Origin: Scolanthus callimorphus | Taxonomy: Eukaryota; Cnidaria; Anthozoa; Actiniaria; Edwardsiidae | Direction: 5' to 3' | Assembly (NCBI GenBank): GCA_033964015.1 | Contig: CM066923.1 | Coordinates: 3,520,978 to 3,584,977, forward strand | Length of the DNA: 64,000 nucleotides | Shown: one piece after another, positions 47,701-59,700 of the stretch | How positions within the stretch are numbered: position 1 is the stretch's first letter | How the letters are laid out: each line of letters opens with the position of its first letter | Notes under the pieces: generated by a model | Seen by the model: the letters and a program-made list of their open reading frames with translations, nothing else | What the model was told of the DNA's origin: nothing | Database searches by the model: none | Made by a program: the position numbers and the translations under genes

Positions 47701-50700
47701 GACAGACACTCAGTCAAAGCCATGTTCACACGCTTACTAATGTGTCCAGGAGCATGTCAGGTGTTTACACATGTATTGCTACTGATGGATGTGGAGCCAA
47801 CTACACCAAGTCAACATCTCTGGTGGTACAATGTAAGTGGTTCGGTAGAGACCTTGCCTAGTCCCGCCTAGTCTCTGACGAGGCTCCGTGTCTCTTGGAA
47901 CTCTAAGTTGTAGGCGATTTCCGATTAATATTCCATTACTTGCGTCGTTTCTTGCGCCAGTGACTGTTACTCGCATTGCGCTACTTTGTGGCAAGGGTAA
48001 GCGGGGACTGAAAGCGTCTCTCCTTTCCCTCGCACCTTTCGTGCACCGGACGCGTTGAAGAGAGTGACAAGCGCTGAGAGGTAAGAGTGAGAGGCTATCG
48101 CAGACGTCGGCACCTAAAGTCGCTTAAATCACCAGGGGAGGATTTAGGGCGAGGGGGCCGCGGCCCCTCTTTTTCGAGAGATTTCCCCATACATTTACTG
48201 TATTCGATGGAAGAAAGTTGAAAATTTTCGTCCATGTTTTCACTATCCGCCCCCCGCCCTTCTGAAATCCCCCCCCCCCCCCCCCCCGTATAAAATTCCT
48301 GGATTCGCCCCTGGTCGCGCAAACCGAAAGAGAAGAAGAACTGCTTAACTCGCCTAAACTCGTTTCATAAAGTTACCCAAGGATGCTGATAGCATGACCA
48401 CACCCCTTCCACATGAAACAGCTAAAGAAAAAGGAAAGTCTTATCACACTTTTTCTTCAAACTTTGCCAAAGTAATGCTGATAGTCTAATCTCTTTTGCG
48501 TCAAGAGGGTTTTGAGAAACGAAGCATCAATGTAAACAAAACATAAGAGCGACTCTTATTCAAGTGGCTTCAATGACCTTTTCTATGCTTTACCACGAGA
48601 TGCAGAAATCTATACTATAAAGCAAATAAGTTTGCATGTTTGATTGCAGATAAGCCAGAAAGCACTTCACTAACTGTCAACAGCACTAGTGTATGTCAAG
48701 GTGAAGGTATACAACTAACATGCAATGCATCGGCAAATCCTCCAGCAAACAACTACACATTCAAATGGAATGGTAACACCATCAGCTTCTGTCAATCCGG
48801 TCCATCCTGTTTGTTAGCTGTCACAGAGGGTGGTGTGATGAACCTGACATGTGAAGCCACCAATACTGTGGGGGCAGGTGTCAGTCAGTCTGTACCAGTC
48901 ACTGTCAAAGGTAGGTGAATGGGTGATTCTTCAGTCGTGAAAGTGAAATCCTAAGAAGTACTGAGCACCGGCTTATGATATGTGCTTGGTGATACTATAC
49001 AATGATTAGTAGCTATTAAAAACTTTTGAACTAAGTACGGATTATAACCAGTCCAAGTTAGTGGTGCAACACCTCTCTGAAAAAATCCTGGATCCGCCCT
49101 TGTTGGTATTGGTACTATTTGTGAAATTTTTTTGAAATTTAAGGGAAAATAACAAATAAATATTACCGTCCTATTTACGCAAAGCTAAAATTTGTAATCC
49201 ACCTAAACTCAACACCAAATAAAGTACATATTTTTTTAAATATGTACTTTATCTGGTGTTGAGTTTGCGGATTAAAAATTAAAATAGTATTTCAGAATAG
49301 AGCAGATTTCGTATGATTGTGAAAAGTGTCGCGACACGGCGCGGTACTGTCGCGGTCGCGGCACGGAACCTGGTCTGCTGTAGATACGCTAAGGCCTAGC
49401 GCCTGGTTTCCATATAGTCGTATCAGTCTAATCAGTCGACCGTGAAACAATGAAAATTTGGAATTATTCTTTTGTTTCACGGTTGACTGATACGACAGAT
49501 AAGGGTATATCTAAACTAGGTTAAAAGCAACCCAAACTGGTGATCAATATTCAAGGACAGATCGTACAAGAGCGCGGAATATACCAATTAGATCTTGAAC
49601 TGGGTTGCAATCAGAAACAGTCTGCAATCAGAAAGAGTCTTTGCAAACGAGTCCGATTTGTCGCCCTGTCGAAAACTAAAAAAAATCCATCCGTCTCTCA
49701 TTTCTGTCAACCAATCAAATTTAGCCAATACTTGCCTTGGTTACAAGAGAAGCAAGTCGAGTGCTCACCAGCTGACAAATTCATTTTTTTTTTATTGATG
49801 CCCATCAGTACCCATTTACATCTTCACCGGACCTGGCAACGCTACCGCAAACGAGTTCAACACTGTGAATCTGACCTGCTCTGCAGAGGGATACCCCACT
49901 CCAACTATTCGGTGGACAAAACATGAAACTCATGTCACTAATGGACGAGTTTTGAGCTTCAGAAATGTGACTCGAGACAAGTCAGGGAGTTATACTTGTA
50001 CTGCCATTGATAGCACTGGATGTGGACAGAATTACACCAAGACTACATTCCTTAGTGTGCACTGTAAGTGCGAGAAACTTGATAGGCATCGTAGACTACT
50101 CTGTGATGTGTTGTTTCAGTGTATGTGTAGAGTAGAATCTTATGCGGGCTTGGTGTTTCCGCTCAATAGTAGCAAGCTGTTAGCTAGCTGTTATTAGTTG
50201 TAAAGGGAGCAGTGCTTTATTGATTGTACCAAGTAATGCTGTGGTAGTTGCTCTAGTTGCTTTGGGTGTCGTTCATGCGGGAAAAATCTTAGCAAAATAT
50301 TTCAGTGGGTGACGCAACCCAAGCCTAGTTGTCATGTTGCTGAAAGGCTTTTTGCTGTGTTGAAGCATCTTGTTTAATCTTCTGGTCAATGTTTCAGACG
50401 GTGTGTACCTCACTGTACGCCTTGTAGCATCCTAAATATGAGTGTTTAGAAGTTATTTGCTTACTTCAAGAGATTACATGTCCTTATAATTTACTTGAAT
50501 CCCTGACGTCACCCCTTATAGATAAACCAGAACACACGACTCTCACCAAAGTCCAACCATCTGGGAGCACTATTTGTAAGAACAACAACATCAGTTTGAG
50601 ATGCGAGACGTCTGCAAACCCCATGGTCAGCAGTTACACGTTCTACAACAATGGCACCATGCTAGCGACTCAAGCCAGTCAGAGTTACACACTGAAGGCG

Positions 50701-53700
50701 GGAAACCCTGGTGTGAATAGGTTAACATGCAACACAACAAATATTGCAGGGTCAGACGTCAGTCCACCGATACTTGTAAATGTTTATGGTGAGAGTGTGT
50801 AGATGACGTTGAACACTCTGCCTATCAGTAGATGATATGTTGCTTATAGTATAGTATGATTGATTTGTTTGGCAAAGCGATAACGGTGCAGTGTTCTGCC
50901 AAGCATTCTTGTCTTTCTTTTCCTATTGAGCCATATCCTTTTCCGTGTATGACAGAGGGACATTCTGGAGGGTAGAATGTGTGTAAAACACTTTGTTCGT
51001 AGTTTATGCGTCCCCTGCTATTTGTGAATGAATCCTCTCATTGTTTCTCGTGTTTTCATTTTCTTTTCTTTTTATCTGTAACAGGAACACATCTGTTGCG
51101 ATCTTTATTTTCAAGAATCTCAATGGAATGCACGGGGCTTCTCATCTATATTTTTCTTTGTTTCTAGCTGATCTAATGTATCTCAAACGTTCCATATAGT
51201 TCCTCTTCTCCTTTGATCCATGTGTTGACATACTAGAATGTGCCATCGTTGTGGTACCATGTCACCACTTTTTGTTATCCTTCATCACACTCAAACCATG
51301 TGTTATATGGAAACCTTTGTACCATCTTTACATGTGACGTGTTTATTTATCCACCTATTGCGTTCTGCTGCCTGAGCTTAGCGTGAAGCAGTTGACTTTT
51401 TGAGGATGCCTTTGTGTGTGCCCTGTAACACGCGCTTTGCATGACGCTCATTAACACAATTAACTTGGTCTTTTAGTCAAAATCTAATTAACCATTCTAA
51501 CAACAGTAATGTTATCATTTCTAGAGCCCATCAGTAAATTCACTGGCCCTACTAATATAACCGTTAACGAATCTGCTGGAATTGATCTGCACTGCTATGC
51601 CGATGGGTACCCTGTGCCGTCAGTAAGTCTGACAAACCCTCAAGGCCAGATAGTGTCACGTGGTTCGACCTATAGTGTGGTGAATATCCTAAGGAACATG
51701 TCAGGGGAGTATAGATGTACAGCTGTGGACACTAGTGGATGTGGTGCTAATTACACCAAGTCAGCTTTCCTTAGTGTTCAATGTAAGTGTGCCACAGCAA
51801 TGAACTTTTTATGTGTGCTTGCCTTTTCACTGCATTCGCTAATTCAAGTCTTCTAAAATCGCTCTCCAGATAAACCAGAAAACGTGCAACTCACTAAAAC
51901 TCAGCCATCTGGGAGTACAATATGCCTTGATGGCACAATTACCTTGATATGCAGTGCATCTGCGAGACCACCAGTCAGCAGCTACACCTTCTATAACCAT
52001 GGTAACCACCTAGTGACGCAATCACGTGGTGCATATAACCTCACCGCAAGGAACTCTGGGACTTATAACGTTACCTGTGTAGCCAAAAATGCTGCTGGTT
52101 TCAGTGCTGCCAGCTCTGTTGTTACAGTGACAGTTAATGGTAAGCACGTGTGAATTTGGTTTGTTTGTGTGGTTTGGAATCTAAATTGTAGGATTATGAG
52201 AGCTCAACTCAAAGTCTTTCATGTTATGCTAGCGATAGTCAGCTAGTCAGCTACCGATCGATCGATCAAAGGCAATAATGTCAGAGATGTTTTTCATCTA
52301 AATGCATTGGTCCCGGATTGGCAATACATGAATGCATGATTCTCTTTCTAATCTCTGTTATGCGAATCTACTAAGTTCAAGTAAATGTTCTTGTAAGACT
52401 GTTGTGCGCCTTTAGCTGCAGCTTATAGACGTGATTCTCTCACTTCCAGCGCCCGTAACCAATTTTACTGGTCCTTCCAATATTACTCTAAACGAATCCA
52501 GCTCTGTTGACCTTCCTTGCTCTGCCAATGGGTACCCTGTGCCGTTAGTAAGTCTGACAAACCCCCAAGGCCAGATAATGTTACGTGGTTCGGTCTATAG
52601 CCTGGTGAACATTTCAAGGAACATGTCAGGGGAGTATAGATGTACAGCCGTAGACACCAGTGGATGTGGGACTAACTTCACTCAATCAGCGTTCATTGCC
52701 GTCCAATGTAAGTGTTCTTCACTCAAAAGTGTTTGCTTTTACCGTGGGATTTTGTTGCAACGAAGTCAAGACGCACTTTTGAATAGGTCTTCACGCACTC
52801 CTTTTAAATCACTCGTCAGATAAACCCGAAAACATTCAACTCAGCAAAATACAGCCAGACGGAAGTACCTTATGCCAGGGCGACACTATTAGTTTGTTGT
52901 GCAGTGCGTCTGGAAACCCATCGGTCAGCAGCTACACCTTCTATAACCATAGCAACCATGTCATGACGCAACAAAGTGGGAGTTATAATTTCAGTGGAGA
53001 AAGTCCAGGAAGTAATAACGTTACGTGCATGGCCAGGAATGCGGCTGGTGTCAGTGCGATCAGTTCTGTTGTGACAGTTAAAGTTGATGGTAAGCCCGAG
53101 TGTCGGGTTCCTTTGACTGATATTGGGTGCTATTGATGTATTATTAATATTTTCACTAAATGAGCTGTTGATTGTATCTGTTAGTGCACTGCTGATTATT
53201 GATTGCAATTAATAAATGATTTTACTCATGTAGAACTAGTTGTATAGCTAACACCATTCTATGACAGTATTGATAGTACATTTAGTAGGGCCTGTTAGCG
53301 ATTTTATCGTGCACTTTTGCGTACAGGCACCAAACTTGGCACAAATGTTCCTTCGGAGATACCAAATATCATTTAGAAGGGATGCCACATATGTTTGCGC
53401 TAGGGGGTAGGGAGGGGTAATTTTTGTCCGAATTAGGCATGGGGGTCTTTTGGGAGCCGCAAAGACCGTACAGGCATCACACTTGGCACAAATGTTCCTT
53501 GGGTGACACCAATCAGATTAAGAGGGGGATGTCATAAATGTTCGCCAAATGGGGGTGGGGTGGGGGAATTTTGTCCGAATTAGCATGGGGGTCTTGTTGA
53601 GCTTTATAGACCATACAGGCACCACACGTAGCAAAATGTTACTTAGGTGTTAGCAAGGTGCTCGCCTTCGTATTTGCTTGGGTATTTTCTGTCATTTTAC

Positions 53701-56700
53701 AACATGGTTCGTTCATCAAAACGTAACAAGAAGTGCCCTGGTTGTGGGGAACCCACAGGAGGGGATAGACATTTATTTGGTTCCGCTTCAAAGTCCTGTA
53801 CGGGCCCGGGAGACAGCGATTCAACTTCAGACCCTGTACTCGCTGCACCGCAAACCCTACCTATGCCTGCGCCTGTTGTGGACTCGCCTGTTGTGGCCTC
53901 TCCTGTTGTGGCTACAACTCCTGCTGATCAGGATCTGCTCTCCCTAGAAGAGGAGCTGGGGAGATTACAAGAAGAGGAAGAGGAACTACAGCGACAGCGC
54001 CGGCGAGACAATTTGCGGTCGAAGATCGCCGAGAAACGCCGGAACGTGGAGCGTCTCCGCGCGGACAGACATTGTGTTGAACCCTCCCAGCCTGCTGCCC
54101 CTGTACAGATCCCTACTTTGGCCCCCACAGTCCCTGGCAATCGTTTCGCCTCCCTTTCACAGGATCCGGCTATCAATACGGATATGGTAGACCTGGATAA
54201 CATCCTAAGGCAATGCAGTGTTGAGGACACGCCGCCCACGCAAGCCGCCTCGTGCGCCCCACTCCAACGGCTCGACAGTGATCCCGTTGTTTTTCTTCGG
54301 CAGCCTCAACAATCTGGTGAGACTTATTTCAAAGTTGTTGACTTTATTTTCAATACCGTACCCCGTCAAGAGGAGCAACTAGTTAATTCATATGGGGACA
54401 CACGACTCGTGTTAACGACAACAAATAGGAAGGTTAGACTAGATAGTGTTACCATGCCCCAGTGGGTAATCGCTAGTAATCGCATCTTGTTTAAATTAGT
54501 TACAACGGGAAAACTCTCGAATAGCGCCGTGTCTGACTACCTCGCTTATAACGTGAAGGTTATGGAGCTTGCGCAGCGCTTTGAATGGCGTTCGGTTTTG
54601 CGCTATGACGATGAATATCGTTATCTTCAGTCTGCGTATCAGTTTCGCTGGGGGAGTGACTCGCAACACCTCCACTCTGTTACCTTATTTCCACTAAGCC
54701 CTCGTCGCTTCGCTAACCCTGGTCCCAGCCCTAGCCCGCAGTTTTCATCGGATGGCAAGGAAATCTGTCGCAAATTTAACTCTAACGCTACATGCAAATT
54801 TCCTTCGTGTAAATACGCTCATGTTTGCTCTAAGCCTGGCTGCGGGGCGCTCCATTCCGCTGTCAATCATCCTAGCACCTCTTCCACACAATGACTACAT
54901 TCTGTCACGTCAAACGACTCTCTCATTTTCTCTACATGGCAGCGCGAATTGTCTCAAGACGCGCATCCCGATTCGGATTTTCTTTTAACTGGCGTTCGTG
55001 ACGGTTTTCGCATAGTCTCGTGCAGCCCATCCAGCATCCCTCCAGCGGAAATGCACAACTACAAATCGGCTACTCACCCTTCGGCAAAACCGCAAGTCGA
55101 AAAGCAATTGCGTGACGCTATTGCCGCCGGGCATTACGTCATTTCCTCTACTCGTCCTCGCGTTATTAGCGCTCTCGGGGCCGTGCCCAAACAAAATTCG
55201 TCCGAGTTTCGCATAATTCACGATTGCTCGCAGCCGGCGGGCAACGCCATTAACGATTTCGCCGAGCTTGACGTTTCTATTCAATATGACACCGTTGACC
55301 AGGCATTACGGTTAATCGGTCCGGGCTATTTTATGGCAAAGGTGGATCTAAAACAAGCCTATCGTTCGGTAAATGTCCACCCGGAAGACACGACTATTTT
55401 AGGTTGTAAATGGCTCTTTAGTGGGGACGTCAACCCCACTTATCTTCGTGACACGCGCCTCCCGTTTGGAGCAAAATTATCGCCCTCGATTTTCCATCGT
55501 CTTACGCAATCCGTTAAGCGCATGATGTTGCGGCGCGGCTTTCCTGGCATTATAGTTTATCTCGATGATTTTTTGGTCATTGGCGAGTCGGAAACGTCTT
55601 GCCGTGACGCTTTTGATTCGTTAATTCGCCTTCTATCCGAGCTTGGTTTTCGTATTAACTGGTCGAACCCAGCAACTCACCTTTCTAGGCGTGCAGCTAG
55701 ACAGCGTCGCTAGGCAACTGTCGCTTCCCTCGGACAAACTCGCGGAATTTTCGGCACTCATCTCGTCTTTCCTCTCTCGTCGCCGTGCCTCGCTTAAGCA
55801 AATTCAGTCGCTGGCGGGCAAGCTTAATTGGGCTTGTCGCGTTGTGTACGGGGGTCGCGTCTTCTTGCGTCGGATTTTAGACTTTATGAACTCGTTCGGG
55901 TCTCGTCGCGGAATGCGTCGCCTTCCTCAAACCTTTCGCGACGATATATTTTGGTGGCATCATTTCCTGTCGACGTTCAACGGTGTTCGTTTCTTTCTTG
56001 ATGATCTCCCGGTCACTGACTTGTATACTGATGCGAGTTCGTCAGGGGCTGGCGCGTTTTTTCAGGGCGACTGGTTTTATACGCACTGGCAGCTCGACCT
56101 CCCTATTGCAACCCGCCTACATATTAACTACAAGGAGGTGTTGGCCGCCCTTCTCGCGGTAGAGCGTTGGGCCCCAATCTGGAAGGATAAGCATGTTATT
56201 CTCTATCTCGATAATCAGACGGCGCGCGCTATCATTAACAAGGGGTCTAGCCGGGATCCCTTCATACAGGCCGCCCTTCGTCGTGCGTTTTGGCTCTCGG
56301 CGACGTACAATTTTCGACTTACAGCCTCGTTTGTACCGGGTCGCGACAATGTTTTAGCAGACTGCATCTCGCGCCTTCATGACCCCTCGTATCATGGCCG
56401 CTTTTTCGCCGATGTCGTTCCCTGTACTCCACAGGGAGTCCCATGGTTTTCCGGACACCTGTCTGACGCCGCCCTCCTTTCTTTGTTCCCCAGATGCTAT
56501 CGCGCAGAGGGAGAGGAATCTCGACACCATGGTTGCGAAGTTTAGAGCTCTCTCATTGGCGGAGTCCACTAAAGCCACTTATAAAACGCACCGTCGGGTA
56601 TACCTCGCGTTTTGTTCATCCTTCGGATATATGCCAGTACCAGCCTCGTCGATTGTCATTTGTCGTTACGCCGCCTTTCTTTCGCGCTCCTTAAAGTTTA

Positions 56701-59700
56701 ACTCTATTCGGCAATACCTTAACATTATTTCCTTACTGCATAAAGAAAATGGTCTACGGAGTCCTCTGGTGGACAACTGGATGGTTTCCTCTGTGCTGCG
56801 CGGTATTCGGCGACTCAAAGGCGATTCGGTTCGTCAAAAACTCCCGCTTACTCCCGCCATTCTGCTGCGTATTCGAGCACATCTTGATCTCTCTAAATCA
56901 TTTGACGCTTCCTTCTGGGCGGCTTGCCTGGTTGGCTTCTTTTGTTTCCTCCGCAAATCGAACCTCTTTGTCGACTCCACGAATCGTCGTCGTTCCTCAG
57001 CTCTCCGCCGCAACGATCTCTCCTTCCTCTCGTGGGGGGTAATCGTGTCTATCCGTCACACTAAGACCATCCAGTTTCGCGAACGCACCCTCTCGTTTCC
57101 CTTACCGCGCATTGCTAATTCTCCACTTTGCCCTGTAGCGGCGCTTGTACACGCCCTTGCCCTTGTCCCCGCTGCCCCACCTGATGGCCCTGCCTTTGTC
57201 TTTGCCTCCCCCTCAGGTGGCACCATACCTATCACATATTCTATGTTCTTGCGCACACTGAGGACTTCGCTCACAGCCTGCGGCATTCCACCGGGTGCTA
57301 TGCGGGGCATTCCCTTCGCCGAGGTGGGGCATCGTTTGCCTTTCTCTCCGGTGTTTCAGTGGATCTCATCCGCCTTATGGGAGACTGGTCGTCTGACTCC
57401 TACCGTCAATACCTCACAGTCCCACTACGCTCGCGCCTACAGGCCACCATTCTAGTGTCGCGCAAGCTCATCTCTCTTCCTAGTGCTATGTAGTGCCCCT
57501 TTGCACATCCATCATTCTAATTTATCTTTTTCTTTGTTCCTTGGGTTTAGTTTCAATTATTATCTTATTATTATTATTATTATTTTTTTCCACCTTTCCC
57601 TTGTGTTTGGGCTATTTGGGGTTCAGTTGTCAGTTTAAATGGAAATGTAATTAGTGATAAATATTGTATAATATTATTGATGATTGTAATAAACTGCCAA
57701 TTTGCCCAAACACAAGGCTACTTGATGTCTAGTAATTTAGGTGTAATATTAAATTAGGTTAATGATTAATATTTGTCTAAATATACAATATCGGCAACGT
57801 GTTCAATAGTAACTAGTGCAATCTTCCCGTCATCGCGTTAGCAAGGTGCTCGCCTTCGTATTTGCTTGGGTATTTTCTGCCCGCCACGCCCACCCATGTT
57901 ATATCGCGTATGGCAGTTGTGATTATAGAACTCCTCCGGGGGTTCAGTTGTCAGTTTAAATGGAAATGTAATTAGTGATAAATATTGTATAATATTATTG
58001 ATGATTGTAATAAACTGCCAATTTGCCCAAACACAAGGCTACTTGATGTCTAGTAATTTAGATATCTAAACAAACGACAGCAAATGTGATTGCTACCGAA
58101 GTTTGTTTCTAATTTCTTCGTTTACATTTAAAAAAAATTAAGGTTTTTTGCTCAAACTATTTAAACCTATACATCTGAGATTCCATTCGCACCGACGAGG
58201 TAGATTTCGGCTATAACACACGAGATTTAAAACTCACTATGTTATTTTTGTAATTTATGCAATTCGGAAGAAATTCATTACAGTTTAGAAAAAGTTCTTC
58301 ATTTTTTCTGTTTTTCAGATAATTTTAGCGCGCGATTAGTTTCACATTTATCGCAAATCAACGGGAATTTATTCAAGACAATAGGTATCTTAGTAGATTT
58401 GAAGCATTGTCTGTATTTTGCAAAAAAATAGGTATTTTGAACCACTGCCATTGCGTGTTATTAATAAAAAAAACTAAGAAAATTTGCACTTTAAGGTGGC
58501 TTATAGCAGTTTTTAGTTGACTCTTCGGTCTGGTATGGCCTGTATCTCACGTGCTATACATACACAGAAAGGCAAGCCACTTTACAAGAAACATGCAATG
58601 GATCGTTATATGTGTTTACATGTTTTGTTTAAATTGACGCTTCCATGGCAACGAAATGGCGGCCCTCCATTTTTTGAGTTGAAGAATCCACCCAGACATG
58701 CAAGTAACTTTTCGCAATACCAACGCCAATGAGGTCAGACTATAAGTTTGAAGAAATAGGCCAAGAGCGTAGCGTAGCGTAGTCAATCAAACTCGTGAGC
58801 CAATCAGATCCTTACCTAGTTTCGCCTAGTGCGACATGTCTGTTGCGACATGTCTCGAAAAACAAGCCAAAGGAGTGCACTGAACAAGGATCCGATTGGC
58901 TCACACGATTGTGATTGACTACGCAGCCAACTTAACTGCCAAAGGCTCACTAGATTTGAACCTACAGGGTCAGGTGTTATCAGAAACACTTGCAAATGGC
59001 ATTTCTAAAAGAAAGGTTTTTGTTATAAACGTTGTGACTGGTGATTTTTCCAACTGTTATGTACCGTTCGAATTGGGAGAGTGCAAGTGGGTTTTTTTGC
59101 AAAAGAAAGGAATCTTGCGTTTGACTAGTTACCAGACCCCACCCGGTAAGGAGATAAAATTGCTCATATTATCAGAAATATTGATCAAAATCAGTTGAAA
59201 AATAGATAATTCGACGTGTTTCTCTATAATCCATAGTGCAAAGTAGCCAAATGCAAAACGTTATAAGTAAAGAAAAATACGCCGGAAAACTCGCATGTGA
59301 CGGTAGTGAGTACCACCTCGCTGCTTCCAGTCTTATACTTTTCGTGCAGCGCCGAAGTTTAATTGTCGGGATGCGACGGAAGCCAGATAGGACTAAGAAG
59401 GCCAGTTGGCGGTTGGAAATCGTATACGCGAGTTGGCAAAATTATGAAAGTCGCAGTAATTCCTTGTCCGATAAGCCGCCAAAAAAATATTCTAGCAAGC
59501 CCTTGCGCTGTTAAAAAATATTCATGCGACAAAAAGTCTCCGAAAAAAAATTTCGAACAAGAGAAGAAAGTCCCACCCCCCCCCCCCCCCCTATCACTTT
59601 TCTAATGGTCCGTCCCTAATAGTTACACAGTTAAAGTTTCTGCGTGTCATATGAACAAACAAGTACGTCACGAAATACAGGCAAGTGGCGTGACTGTTGT

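Larger units (their letters stand above)
53649..58061 (+). mobile_element. DIRS-superfamily retrotransposon (Ngaro/PAT-like), damaged
   Basis: Split direct repeats: A1 53649-53691, B1 57618-57740, A2 57837-57879 and B2 57939-58061. This A1-ORFs-B1-A2-B2 order is the hallmark of Ngaro and PAT-like elements, which integrate by a tyrosine recombinase without target duplication. Coding order is Gag-like, RT, RNase H, tyrosine recombinase, all on the plus strand. It is inserted in intron 10 of copy R, in the same sense as the host gene. Three interruptions (an in-frame TGA and two frame breaks) suggest that it is inactive unless some are recoded. Confidence 0.9.

Noticed and set aside
47822..47840. 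Extra cysteine at the end of type I domains (VVQC)
   Set aside because: It comes only from reading into the donor site. After splicing the codon becomes Tyr (Y-K-P-E).
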